Shown: one piece after another, positions 6,887 through 16,246 of the stretch | How positions within the stretch are numbered: position 1 is the stretch's first letter | How the letters are laid out: every line of letters begins with the position of its first letter | Assembly (NCBI GenBank): GCA_030654015.1 | Contig: JAURYI010000023.1 | Location: 36,619 to 100,618 of the forward strand | Direction of reading: 5' to 3' | DNA from: Methylococcales bacterium | GTDB lineage: Bacteria; Pseudomonadota; Gammaproteobacteria; Methylococcales; Methylomonadaceae | Length of the DNA stretch: 64,000 nucleotides | The notes under the pieces: model-generated | What the model saw: the letters and a program-made list of their open reading frames with translations, nothing else | Databases searched by the model: none | What the model was told of the DNA's origin: nothing | Translations under genes and position numbers: made by a program

Positions 6887-9709
6887 ATGAAAAAAGTATT
6901 TTTCCCTGCTGCCGCACTGATGAACAAGCTGAACTATGCGCAAAAATTTACCGTGCTGGGTTTGATTTATGCCGTTCCTGTCACCTTGATAATGTTCACT
7001 CTTTATAGTCATATAAACACGGTGATTATCACTTCACAACGGCAATCACAAGGCATAAGCCTCATTAATGCCATTACTCATACCATACAGCTGATGCAGG
7101 AGCATCGTGGTTTAGAGCTGGCGATGCTCAGTGGTAATGAAACCATGCAGTATGCACATGATGCCAAGGAAAGAGAACTCGACATTGCCGCACGTCAGCT
7201 CAACGCGGCTTTTGCTACCCATCCTGACTGGCAGCATTTGGAAGCCGATTGGCGAGCCTTACGCGCACAAGAACATATTTTACCCCTCGCCGATAATTTT
7301 ATAGCAAACACCGCATTAATCGACCGCTTACAGCAATTTAAGATTGCTATCGCCGATGATTACGCGCTGACTTTTGATGGAGATATTACGGCTTATTACC
7401 TGATTGATACCGCAGTCAACAAATTACCGATGGCACTTGATCAACTCGGTCAAATGCGAGCTTTCGGCACCAGTATTCTGATAAAAAAGCAACTATCCGA
7501 CACACAGAAAATACAATTATTTACCCTGATTGCCGAGCTTGATAATGCACTGGACTCCTTGCATATCAATCTGGAAAAAACCGGTCGTTATAACAATGAC
7601 ATAAAAATCGACTTATTGGCTGCGTCTGCCGATGTTAAACAATCGGCACAACATATTATTCAATTGGTAAAGTCGGATATTTTATCAACACAGTTTGCCA
7701 CACCCTCCGCCACCTATTTCGCACTGGCAACAGTGGCAATTAATAACGGTTATGAACAGATATATCAGAATTTATTACCCGCCATCCATCACTTGCTTGA
7801 TACACGCATTCAACAGCATAAAAAAGAACTGCACATTAATATCAGCATTACCTTAATATCATTGTTAATTGTAATCTATATCTTTATCGGCATTTATCAA
7901 TCGACTGTCAGCAGCGTGCAATCGCTTGCCCGTTCTGCGCAAAAATTTGCCGATGGTGATTTACAAGCGCGTATTCAACTCCATACGCGCGATGAACTTA
8001 CTCAAGTAGGCAACAGTTTTAATATCATGGCAAATGGTTTCAACACCTTATTTGAAGCCAATCAAGATGATAAAGAACGCTTGCACGCCATTATCAACAG
8101 CGCGTTCGATGCCGTTATTCAAATGGATGCCAAGGGTCGTATTACTGGCTGGAACAAACAGGCAGAAGTGATATTCGGCTGGTCAACCGCCGAGGCACTA
8201 GGGCGTGATATGAGTACCACCATAGTTCCACTGCGTTATCGTGAAGCCCATTTTCAGGGCTTCCAACATTATTTAAAATCAGGCGTAGGCGTTGTCTTTC
8301 ACACTTTAATAGAACTGGAAGGCTTGCACCGTCTCGGTCATGAGTTTCCTATTGAAATTTCAGTATCGCCCGTTAAAACAGCGCGAGGCGTTGAGTTTAA
8401 TGCGTTTATTCGTGACATCACGCAACGAAAATCCAGCGAACAACTGTTACGACTGCTGTCATCGGCAGTGGAACAAAGCCCCAGCTCGATTATTATTACC
8501 GATCTGGAGGCGAACATTGAATTTGCCAATAAGTCATTCTCAAACATCACAGGTTACAGTCTGCATGAAATCATCGGACAAAATCCGCGTATATTACATT
8601 CAGGCAAAACACCCAAAGCCACCTACCATGATTTATGGGCTACCTTGGAACGCGGCGAAATATGGCAGGGCGAACTGATTAATCGCCGCAAAGACGGTAG
8701 CGAATACACCGAACTGGCATTAATTTCACCGATGCGCCAAGTGGATGGAAGCATTACCCATTATTTAGCCATAAAAGAAGATATTACCGAGAAAAAACGC
8801 GCGGAAACTGAATTACGCATTGCCGCTGTCGCCTTTGAGTCACAAGAAGGGATGTTAGTCAGCGATGCCAATAATATTATTTTGCGCGTAAACCATGCCT
8901 TCACACAGATAACAGGCTACAGTGCCGACGATGTTATCGGACATTCACCCGCATTACTTGCCACTAATAAAAAAGATAAAGCCCGTTGTTTTAATCTGCT
9001 GGAAAACGTTGTCAAAACAGGTCATTGGCAAGGTGAAATAATGAATCGTCGCAAAAACAGCAGTGAATACCCTGCTTATATGACCGTCACAACGGTAAAA
9101 GACAGTAACGCCCGACCCACACATTACATCATCACCTTCACCGACATCACCGAACGGAAATTGGCAGAAGAAAAAATCAACCAACTTGCCTATTATGATT
9201 CCCTCACCAACTTGCCGAATCGCCGAAAATTATTGGAACGGCTGGATTATAGTCTAGGGGTTAGTCAGCGCAAACACACGCGTTTTGCTGTCCTGATGAT
9301 GGATCTGGATTACTTTAAAGCCGTCAATGACAGCTTCGGGCATTTAGCAGGTGATGAACTGCTGCAACAAGTCGCTGTTCTTGTCAGTGCAAAATTACGC
9401 CACACCGACATGATTGCCCGTTTAGGCGGTGATGAATTTGTGATTTTGCTGGATGATATTCATCACGATGAGGATGTCGCGCGTATAGCAACCCTCATCA
9501 TCAATGACTTAACCCTGCCGTTTCAACTCCTGAAAAACAAGGAGGTACACATCGGTGCCAGTATCGGCATCAGCCTCTATCCGCAACACGGCGACACCAG
9601 CTCATTATTAATGAATCACGCGGATACCGCACTGTATCAGGCTAAAGACAAAGGACGCGGTCGTTATGCGTTTTTTTCGGCGATAAATACGACAGATACA
9701 CACCTGTAG
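6887..9709 (+). CDS. membrane sensor diguanylate cyclase (sensor-HAMP-PAS3-GGDEF)
   Basis: This 940-aa inner-membrane protein should make cyclic-di-GMP from two GTP. The layout is TM1 at about 21-43, a helical periplasmic sensor domain, TM2 at about 318-338, HAMP to about 395, PAS domains near 396, 518 and 641, and a GGDEF domain from about 764. The active-site GGDEF at 847-851 is intact, and no EAL domain follows. The periplasmic domain (LMQEHRGLELAMLSGNE, then LGQMRAFGTSIL) resembles the sensor of the chemoreceptor at 49556. I chose the ATG at 6887 (MKKVFFPAAAL) because 46 codons upstream of it read as non-coding and would put a stretch before the membrane signal. Confidence 0.93.
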   Translation: MKKVFFPAAALMNKLNYAQKFTVLGLIYAVPVTLIMFTLYSHINTVIITSQRQSQGISLINAITHTIQLMQEHRGLELAMLSGNETMQYAHDAKERELDIAARQLNAAFATHPDWQHLEADWRALRAQEHILPLADNFIANTALIDRLQQFKIAIADDYALTFDGDITAYYLIDTAVNKLPMALDQLGQMRAFGTSILIKKQLSDTQKIQLFTLIAELDNALDSLHINLEKTGRYNNDIKIDLLAASADVKQSAQHIIQLVKSDILSTQFATPSATYFALATVAINNGYEQIYQNLLPAIHHLLDTRIQQHKKELHINISITLISLLIVIYIFIGIYQSTVSSVQSLARSAQKFADGDLQARIQLHTRDELTQVGNSFNIMANGFNTLFEANQDDKERLHAIINSAFDAVIQMDAKGRITGWNKQAEVIFGWSTAEALGRDMSTTIVPLRYREAHFQGFQHYLKSGVGVVFHTLIELEGLHRLGHEFPIEISVSPVKTARGVEFNAFIRDITQRKSSEQLLRLLSSAVEQSPSSIIITDLEANIEFANKSFSNITGYSLHEIIGQNPRILHSGKTPKATYHDLWATLERGEIWQGELINRRKDGSEYTELALISPMRQVDGSITHYLAIKEDITEKKRAETELRIAAVAFESQEGMLVSDANNIILRVNHAFTQITGYSADDVIGHSPALLATNKKDKARCFNLLENVVKTGHWQGEIMNRRKNSSEYPAYMTVTTVKDSNARPTHYIITFTDITERKLAEEKINQLAYYDSLTNLPNRRKLLERLDYSLGVSQRKHTRFAVLMMDLDYFKAVNDSFGHLAGDELLQQVAVLVSAKLRHTDMIARLGGDEFVILLDDIHHDEDVARIATLIINDLTLPFQLLKNKEVHIGASIGISLYPQHGDTSSLLMNHADTALYQAKDKGRGRYAFFSAINTTDTHL

Positions 9710-9719
9710 TGTGTATCTG
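9693..9719 (+). terminator. hairpin overlapping the stop of the diguanylate cyclase gene
   Basis: A perfect 11-bp inverted repeat (CAGATACACAC / GTGTGTATCTG) with a 5-nt loop spans the TAG stop codon at 9707-9709. It lies 48 nt before proS. No long T-run follows, so it may attenuate or protect the transcript rather than terminate efficiently. Confidence 0.5.
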
Positions 9720-9766
9720 GGTTTAAACCTGTAAAATAGCCGTTTTTCATTTTCTTAACTAAAGTC

Positions 9767-11512
9767 ATGCGTACTTCTCAATTCCCGTTAAATACCGTAA
9801 AAGAAACCCCTGCCGATGCTGAAATTATCAGTCATCAATTGATGATTCGTGCTGGATTGATTCGTAAACTTGCCACAGGTCTGTACAGCTGGTTGCCGTT
9901 GGGACTGCGCGTGTTGCGCAAAGTCGAAAAAATCACCCGCGAAGAAATGGAAAAAGCGGGCGCGTTGGAAGTGTTGATGCCCGCCTTACAACCTGCTGAA
10001 TTGTGGCAGGAAACAGGACGCTGGCAACATTACGGCCCTGAATTGGCGCGGTTAAAAGACCGTCATGAACGCGACTTTTGCCTAGGGCCTACGCACGAAG
10101 AAATCATCACCGATTTAGCGCGTCATGAACTGAAAAGTTACAAACAACTGCCCATCACTTATTATCAAATTCAAACCAAATTCCGTGATGAAATCCGCCC
10201 GCGTTTCGGCGTGATGCGCTCGCGTGAATTCATCATGAAAGATGCCTACTCGTTCCATTTAACGCAAGAATCGTTACAAGAAACCTACGATGTCATGTAC
10301 GCCGCCTACAGCTCTATTTTTGACAAGCTGGGTTTGAACTACCGCGCGGTAATTGCCGATTCTGGTTCAATCGGCGGTGCAGTGTCGCATGAATTTCATG
10401 TATTGGCCGAATCAGGTGAAGATGCGATTGCCTTTTCTACAGACAGCGAATACGCGGCAAACGTCGAAAGTGCCACCGCGTTATTGGAAGAACAAACCTT
10501 AGCCGCACCGACTGAACCATACCAAAAAGTCGCCACACCCACGCAAAAAACCATCGCCGAAGTCAGCGAGTTTTTAAACGTCCCCGCGCAACGCATTTTA
10601 AAAACCCTCGCCGTCATGCAAATGCAGCGCGATGACGAAGGCAATGTCATTAAAGAAACTTTTTATGACTTATTTTTACGCGGCGATCATGAACTCAATG
10701 AAATCAAAACGCGTAAAATTATCGGTGAGTTCCGCTTGGCAACCGATGAAGAAATCGTTGCCCATCACGGCTGTGTTGCAGGCTTTTTAGGCCCAAAACT
10801 CGATGCAGATCATGCGTGTTTGTTTGACCATTCGGTTAAATATTTGAGTGATTTTGTCTGCGGCGCGAATGAAGCGGGCTTTCATTTACGCGGCTGTAAC
10901 TGGACAGACGATGCCAAAACCAAGGCTTTTTATGAGCAAGCCAACTTCCACGATTTACGCAATGTAGTTGCAGGCGATAAAAGCCCAGACGGCAAAGGTG
11001 AAATTACCTTGGCGCGTGGTATCGAAGTCGGGCATATTTTCCAGCTCGGCACCAAATACAGCGAAGCCATGAAAGCGGGCATTATCAACGAAGGCGGCAA
11101 AAATCAAATCATGATTATGGGCTGTTACGGTATCGGTATTTCGCGGGTAGTCGCGGCGGCGATTGAACAAAACCATGATGCGCACGGCATTGTCTGGCCT
11201 AACAATATCGCACCGTTTCAAGTGGCAATCTGCCCGATGAATATGCACAAATCCGAACGCTTAAAAGAAGCCGCTGAACAACTGTACGCCGATTTGGTAG
11301 CGGCAGGTTTTGACGTGTTATTTGATGACAGAAAAGTCCGTGCTGGGTTTATGTTTGCCGATATGGAACTCATCGGTATTCCGCATTATTTAATCGTCGG
11401 CGACCGCGGTTTAGATGCTGGCACAGTGGAATACAAAGACAGAACCGCTAGTGATAATGAAGTCATTGCAATGACGGATATTGTTGAATTTTTAAAAGCC
11501 AAGTTGGTTTAA
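9767..11512 (+). CDS. proS: prolyl-tRNA synthetase, bacterial type
   Basis: This class II synthetase charges tRNA(Pro). Its 581 aa match the bacterial-type enzyme carrying an editing insertion domain between motifs 2 and 3. Visible landmarks are [18 protein letters not shown] near the N-terminus, motif 2 at [19 protein letters not shown], the editing (INS) region at about 230-390, motif 3 in [17 protein letters not shown], and the C-terminal anticodon-binding domain. The ATG at 9767 gives the expected N-terminus [10 protein letters not shown]. It stands alone; the next gene is convergent. Confidence 0.98.
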   Translation: MRTSQFPLNTVKETPADAEIISHQLMIRAGLIRKLATGLYSWLPLGLRVLRKVEKITREEMEKAGALEVLMPALQPAELWQETGRWQHYGPELARLKDRHERDFCLGPTHEEIITDLARHELKSYKQLPITYYQIQTKFRDEIRPRFGVMRSREFIMKDAYSFHLTQESLQETYDVMYAAYSSIFDKLGLNYRAVIADSGSIGGAVSHEFHVLAESGEDAIAFSTDSEYAANVESATALLEEQTLAAPTEPYQKVATPTQKTIAEVSEFLNVPAQRILKTLAVMQMQRDDEGNVIKETFYDLFLRGDHELNEIKTRKIIGEFRLATDEEIVAHHGCVAGFLGPKLDADHACLFDHSVKYLSDFVCGANEAGFHLRGCNWTDDAKTKAFYEQANFHDLRNVVAGDKSPDGKGEITLARGIEVGHIFQLGTKYSEAMKAGIINEGGKNQIMIMGCYGIGISRVVAAAIEQNHDAHGIVWPNNIAPFQVAICPMNMHKSERLKEAAEQLYADLVAAGFDVLFDDRKVRAGFMFADMELIGIPHYLIVGDRGLDAGTVEYKDRTASDNEVIAMTDIVEFLKAKLV

Positions 11513-11537
11513 GTAACCAAACAAAAGTGTCGAGCTA

Positions 11538-11637
11538 GGTTAAGCCGTTCGTGGTGAGCTGTGAGCTTGTCGAACAGTCGAACCATGAACGGCTTAACCG
11601 TCCATCCTTCGACAAGCTCAGGACGAACGGTTAAGCC
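11538..11637. repeat. intergenic palindromic repeat (GTTAAGCCGTTCGTGG family)
   Basis: 17-nt arms at 11538-11554 and 11583-11599 are inverted with one mismatch. A third copy of the arm, ending at about 11637, follows beside the segment CTTCGACAAGCTCAGGACGAAC. It sits between the convergent proS and pfkB genes and could act as a bidirectional terminator. A degenerate relative is at about 37443-37472. Confidence 0.75.
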
Positions 11638-11665
11638 TTTGGTTAATCATTAAATTGTGATGAAT

Positions 11666-12544
11666 TTACCACGCCTCAATAAACCGCTGATAAAACCCAC
11701 TATCCTGCACAATTGCCCCGCGTTGTGTTACTAACGCAGAGGCAAAATCTTGCGCTCTTTCCATCGTTATCTGCAATGACCAACCGCGTTGTAAACCTAA
11801 CAACAGCACCGCCGCAAACGCATCCCCCGCACCGACGGTATCAACAACCGTAAGCTGAGCAGTGGGCGTAACTTCCACCGTTTCACCGAACTGCGTCATC
11901 GCTATCGCGCCTTTTTCACCACAAGTCACAATCAATACTTCCAGATGATGCCGCTCTATAAATAACACCATTGCCTCTTTTACATCGGTGTGTAATGGCT
12001 GTAAATGTTCCAGTTCGTATTGATTCAGCTTGACCCAATGCGCTTGGTCGATGATGCGCTTCACGCGGTCGGCTTGCCACCACGGTTCACGCAAATTGAC
12101 ATCGACAAATATTTTGCCTTGATGATGCGCTTTTAACACGTCAAGCGCGTGTGTTGAAGTGGCATGACGCATTGCCAGTGTGCCGTGATACAGCAGCGAA
12201 TAATGCGCGGTTAAATCCAGTAAATCAGGGGTAATAAAATCGTAAGCCTGATTGGTCAAAATAGCATAATGCGGCTCACCATTATTCAGCGTAATCTGCA
12301 CCGCGCCTGTTGGATGAATATAATCAGTTTGCAGTTGACTGGTATTCATACCCCACTTTTCCATTGCCTGTCTGATGTGATCCGCATCAGTATCATCACC
12401 GACACAACTGATAAAACACGGTGCCAGTCCGAAGGCTTGCAGATGCCACGCGACATTAAACGGTGCGCCGCCTAATACCTGCTGACCATCGGGAAATTGG
12501 TCGAACAGCACTTCGCCGAATATGCCTATCTGTTGATTGTTCAT
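11666..12544 (-). CDS. PfkB-family carbohydrate kinase (fructokinase-like)
   Basis: This 292-aa ribokinase-fold kinase phosphorylates a sugar or sugar-like alcohol using ATP. The N-terminal substrate motif GGAPFNVAWHLQAFG and the C-terminal anion-hole and catalytic-base motif DTVGAGDAFAAVLLLG (catalytic Asp in GAGD) are intact. The N-terminal GEVLFDQFPDG resembles bacterial fructokinases, but the sugar cannot be fixed from sequence. I use the ATG at 12544; a GTG three codons upstream is also possible. It is transcribed divergently from polA with about 108 nt between starts. Confidence 0.9.
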   Translation of the reverse strand: MNNQQIGIFGEVLFDQFPDGQQVLGGAPFNVAWHLQAFGLAPCFISCVGDDTDADHIRQAMEKWGMNTSQLQTDYIHPTGAVQITLNNGEPHYAILTNQAYDFITPDLLDLTAHYSLLYHGTLAMRHATSTHALDVLKAHHQGKIFVDVNLREPWWQADRVKRIIDQAHWVKLNQYELEHLQPLHTDVKEAMVLFIERHHLEVLIVTCGEKGAIAMTQFGETVEVTPTAQLTVVDTVGAGDAFAAVLLLGLQRGWSLQITMERAQDFASALVTQRGAIVQDSGFYQRFIEAW

Positions 12545-12573
12545 AGTATTCACTTTATGTAAACTGATTAACC

Positions 12574-12588
12574 AGACCTGACAGGTCT
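12574..12588. repeat. short perfect palindrome upstream of polA
   Basis: AGACCTGACAGGTCT has 7-bp arms around one central base, between the divergent pfkB and polA starts. It shares its outer arms with the longer palindrome at 20905-20937 and may be an operator or a remnant of that repeat. Confidence 0.45.
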
Positions 12589-12652
12589 AGTGGGGAAAGC
12601 GATTAAAAAATGGTATCGTGTTGTCTGTTGTTCATTTTACCGTTTATTCATT

Positions 12653-15382
12653 ATGACTTTATCAGCTCAAAAAACCCTGTGTCTCGTTGACGGCTCGTCT
12701 TTTTTATTCCGTGCTTATCATGCCGTACCGCCGTTGACCAATCCCAAAGGCGAACCGACCAATGCGATTTACGGCGTATCCAATATGTTACGCAAATTAT
12801 TAACCGAGTATCAGACTGATTATATAACGGTCATTTTTGATGCCGCAGGAAAAACCTTTCGTAATGATTTATACGACCAATACAAAGCCCACCGCCCGCC
12901 GATGCCCGATGATTTGCGCGTACAAATTGAGCCGTTACATCAACTGATACGTGCAATGGGGTTGCCGCTGATTATGGAATCGGGCATAGAAGCCGATGAC
13001 GTATTAGGTGTATTGGCAAAACACGCCGAGCAACAGGGTTTTCATGTCGTTATTTCCACAGGTGACAAAGACATGGCGCAATTAGTCACCGATAACATCA
13101 CCTTAGAAAACACCATGACCAATACGCGCATGGATATTCAGGGCGTGATTGATAAATTCGGCGTAAAACCTGAGCAGATTATTGATTATCTGGCGTTAAT
13201 CGGCGACAGCTCCGACAACATTCCGGGTGTACCCAAAGTCGGGCCGAAAACAGCGGCAAAATGGCTGGAGCAATATGACACGCTGGACAATTTAATCGTC
13301 CATGCCGATGACATCAAAGGCAAAATCGGCGACAACTTACGCGCCAGTCTGGACTTTCTGCCGTTATCCAAACAGCTCACCACCATTTTATGTGATTTGG
13401 AATTGCCCTACGGCATGGACGATTTAAAACGCAAGCCCGTCGATAACGCGCATTTAAAAAGCCTGTTAGCGGAACTGGGATTTTCCAGCTGGTTAAAAAT
13501 GCTCAATAATCAGCCTGAGGTCTTACAACCCGCCGAAATTACTCCTGAACCGCCCGCACCAGCACCCGCCGATGTGCAGTACGAAACCATTTTTACCCAA
13601 GACCAATTTAACCACTGGCTCAGTAAATTAGAACACGCCGCGCTATTCGCCTTCGACACCGAAACCACCAGCCTAGATTACAGCAAAGCGCAAATCGTCG
13701 GCGTATCATTTGCTGTTGAAGCAGGTTGTGCTGCTTATGTGCCGTTAGCTCATAATTATCTGGAAGCCCCCGCGCAACTCGACCGCACCGCCGTATTAGA
13801 ACAACTGCGCCCGTTATTAGAAAATCCCGATAAAGCCAAACTGGGGCAAAATCTTAAATACGACGCTCATGTGTTGGCAAATCACGGTATCACCTTGCGC
13901 GGCATCGCCCACGACACCATGCTGGAATCCTACGTTTTAAACAGCACCGCCACCAAACACAACATGGATGATTTAGCCAAAGTCTACTTGGACGTAACCA
14001 CCATTCATTATGAAGAGGTTGCGGGCAAAGGCGCGAAACAGATTAATTTTTCCGAAGTCGCCATTGATAAAGCCGCGCCTTATGCCGCCGAAGATGCCGA
14101 TATTACCCTGCGTTTGCATCAAGTATTAAGCGAAAAACTGGCACAATCCCCTGCCCTGCTAACACTTTATACCGAACTGGAAATTCCGTTAATCAGCGTA
14201 CTGGCGCGTATTGAAGCCAACGGCGTACTCATCGACACCGATATGCTGGCACAACAAAGCATGGAACTTGCCAATCACATTATCTCGCTGGAACAGCAGG
14301 CGCATAATGTCGCAGGGCATATTTTTAACTTGGGTTCGCCGAAACAAATTCAGGATATTTTCTACAATCAGCTCAAACTGCCCGTGTTGAAAAAAACCCC
14401 CACAGGTCAGCCGTCCACCGATGAATCGGTATTGCAAGACTTGGCGGATCAAGGTTTTCCACTGCCTAAATTAATCCTTGATTACCGCAGTTTGAACAAA
14501 CTCAAATCCACCTACACCGACAAACTGCCGCAACAAGTCGATAATAAAACGGGGCGCGTGCATACCTCCTATCATCAAGCCGTCGCCGCCACAGGTCGCT
14601 TATCCTCCTCCGACCCCAACCTGCAAAACATCCCGATTCGCAGTGAAGAAGGACGCAAAATCAGACAGGCGTTTATTGCCCCCGACGGCTACAAAATCGT
14701 CGCCGCCGATTATTCACAAATTGAACTGCGCATCATGGCGCATTTGTCCAATGATGCAGGCTTAATCACCGCATTCAGCACAGGGCAAGATGTCCACCGC
14801 GCCACCGCCGCCGAAGTGTTTGCTGTTGCCCCCGACCAAGTGACCAACGAGTTACGCCGCTCTGCCAAAGCCATTAATTTTGGTTTGATTTACGGAATGT
14901 CCTCGTTTGGTTTAGCCGCGCAACTGGGTTTATCACGCAATCAGGCTCAGGACTACATCAACTTATATTTCGCCCGTTATCCCGACGTAAAAAACTACAT
15001 GGACAACATCCGCGAACTCGCCCGCCAACAAGGTTATGTAGAAACCCTATTCGGCAGACGTTTATATTTACCGCACATCAATTCCCGCAACGCTGCCTTA
15101 CGCCAATACGCCGAACGCACCGCCATCAACGCCCCGATGCAAGGCACAGCCGCCGATATTATCAAACGCGCCATGCTTGCCGTCGATGCGTGGCTACAAC
15201 CCGCCGCTGTCGATGCCAAAATAATTATGCAGGTACATGATGAATTAGTCTTTGAAATCGCTGAATCTCAGATAGAGGATTGTAGCGAGAATATTAGAAA
15301 TATTATGTGTGCTGCCGCTGAATTGAATGTGCCGTTAGTAGTGGATGTGGGCGTGGGGGAGAATTGGGATGAGGCGCATTGA
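12653..15382 (+). CDS. polA: DNA polymerase I
   Basis: This 909-aa repair and Okazaki-fragment polymerase has all three domains. The 5'-3' exonuclease lies at 1 to about 290 (LVDGSSFLFRAYHAVPP, EADDVLGVLA). The 3'-5' proofreading exonuclease has its acidic residues intact (FDTETTSLDY, LKYDAHVL, YAAEDADITLRL). The polymerase domain has motif A (DYSQIELRIMAH), motif B (RRSAKAINFGLIYG) and motif C (QVHDELVFEI). I start at the ATG at 12653 (MTLSAQKTLCLVDG). The frame is open for 21 codons upstream, but family alignment begins at this Met. Confidence 0.97.
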   Translation: MTLSAQKTLCLVDGSSFLFRAYHAVPPLTNPKGEPTNAIYGVSNMLRKLLTEYQTDYITVIFDAAGKTFRNDLYDQYKAHRPPMPDDLRVQIEPLHQLIRAMGLPLIMESGIEADDVLGVLAKHAEQQGFHVVISTGDKDMAQLVTDNITLENTMTNTRMDIQGVIDKFGVKPEQIIDYLALIGDSSDNIPGVPKVGPKTAAKWLEQYDTLDNLIVHADDIKGKIGDNLRASLDFLPLSKQLTTILCDLELPYGMDDLKRKPVDNAHLKSLLAELGFSSWLKMLNNQPEVLQPAEITPEPPAPAPADVQYETIFTQDQFNHWLSKLEHAALFAFDTETTSLDYSKAQIVGVSFAVEAGCAAYVPLAHNYLEAPAQLDRTAVLEQLRPLLENPDKAKLGQNLKYDAHVLANHGITLRGIAHDTMLESYVLNSTATKHNMDDLAKVYLDVTTIHYEEVAGKGAKQINFSEVAIDKAAPYAAEDADITLRLHQVLSEKLAQSPALLTLYTELEIPLISVLARIEANGVLIDTDMLAQQSMELANHIISLEQQAHNVAGHIFNLGSPKQIQDIFYNQLKLPVLKKTPTGQPSTDESVLQDLADQGFPLPKLILDYRSLNKLKSTYTDKLPQQVDNKTGRVHTSYHQAVAATGRLSSSDPNLQNIPIRSEEGRKIRQAFIAPDGYKIVAADYSQIELRIMAHLSNDAGLITAFSTGQDVHRATAAEVFAVAPDQVTNELRRSAKAINFGLIYGMSSFGLAAQLGLSRNQAQDYINLYFARYPDVKNYMDNIRELARQQGYVETLFGRRLYLPHINSRNAALRQYAERTAINAPMQGTAADIIKRAMLAVDAWLQPAAVDAKIIMQVHDELVFEIAESQIEDCSENIRNIMCAAAELNVPLVVDVGVGENWDEAH

Positions 15383-15412
15383 TGGTCAAGCTTTATGAAG
15401 TTACACTATATT

Positions 15413-15561
15413 ATCGTTCCAATGCTCCGCGTTGGAATGCTTCTGAGGACGCTCCAGCGTCCTCGTTTCAGTCTGTGTTTTATTGATGATTACGCTTTGC
15501 TTTAATAATGAAGACGCTGGAGCGTCAACGGCTGCATTCGAACGCTGAGCGTTGGAACGAT
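15413..15561. repeat. composite palindromic repeat (ATCGTTCCAA arms, GGACGCTCCAGCGTCC core)
   Basis: The outer arms ATCGTTCCAA and TTGGAACGAT are inverted at the two ends. Inside are two GACGCT(CC/GG)AGCGTC-type palindromes. The same core recurs at 25687-25752. The 319-nt gap 15383-15701 after polA consists of this element and the next one. A 78-codon antisense frame through it is not a gene. Confidence 0.75.
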
Positions 15562-15583
15562 GAATATTAATCATGATTAGCCC

Positions 15584-15706
15584 TGTAGGTCGGAATAAGC
15601 CTATTTGAGCGATAGCGAAAATAGGCGTTTCCGACAAATCGTTATCTCACATTGTCGGAAACGCTCACCCTGCGCTACCGCTTGGGTGAGCTTATTCCGA
15701 CCTACG
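15584..15706. repeat. palindromic repeat (TGTAGGTCGGAATAAG family), copy 1
   Basis: TGTAGGTCGGAATAAGC and its complement CTTATTCCGACCTACG bound a 123-bp element with internal TTTCCGACA/TGTCGGAAA arms. It overlaps the last codons of the minus-strand gene ending at 15702. Related copies are at 17384-17457 and, as one arm only, at 18331-18346. Confidence 0.8.
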
Positions 15707-15983
15707 CAACTTGCTGCCAGCCAATATGGATAAATCCCAGTGACAAAGTTATAGCCGTTAAACGCAGTAGTAACGCTTCAACTGGATGTTCAGAAGACAT
15801 TCGTGTCGCCTGCCACCAAGTGCCGTAAGCCGCTAATTGTGCAATACTACCAATCCAAATAAATGGGCGCGTATAGCCTGCTGAAATTACGCGTGGAGTC
15901 GGCTCCCATAAAGCGGGTATATACCATAGCATAAACAACCATATTAATAATGGCGAAAAAAGTAACCAATCTTTAAATCGCAT
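15702..15983 (-). CDS. small integral membrane protein, unknown
   Basis: This 93-aa protein has an N-terminal transmembrane helix (WLLFSPLLIWLFMLWYIPALW) and two further hydrophobic stretches near 42-58 and 70-90, rich in Trp. A clear AGGAG site lies 8 nt before the ATG. The C-terminal codons run into the flanking palindromic repeat, so the original stop may have been displaced. Family not recognised. Confidence 0.7.
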   Translation of the reverse strand: MRFKDWLLFSPLLIWLFMLWYIPALWEPTPRVISAGYTRPFIWIGSIAQLAAYGTWWQATRMSSEHPVEALLLRLTAITLSLGFIHIGWQQVA

Positions 15984-16153
15984 TGATATTCTCCTAGGAC
16001 TTTCGCTATTCTAGCGTTTAAGTGTATTTTATGAAGGATGATAACAAAACAAAACTACATAGAGTACCTGATAAGTACACCGATAAATTACACTTGTACA
16101 AACTTGTCTGCGCATTCAGATAACGTGAGTCATGATGTGGTCAGCCCTGTAGC

Positions 16154-16231
16154 TCGTAGGTTGGGGTAAGACACGAACCCCAACGCATACCATGATGAAT
16201 GTTGGGGTTCGTGCCTCACCCACAACCTACA
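16154..16231. repeat. palindromic repeat (GTAGGTTGGGGTAAG / CCACAACCTAC)
   Basis: Inverted arms GTAGGTTGGGGTAAGACACGA and GGTTCGTGCCTCACCCACAACCTAC-type sequence enclose a GTTGGGGTT core. The open frame of the next gene runs back into it, which argues for a start downstream of 16231. Shorter relatives lie at 56590-56630 and 61917-61945. Confidence 0.7.
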
Positions 16232-16246
16232 CAACTAGCATTAGTG

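Noticed and set aside
15401..15637. 78-codon minus-strand frame after polA
   Set aside because: It lies wholly within two palindromic repeats and has no gene-like features.
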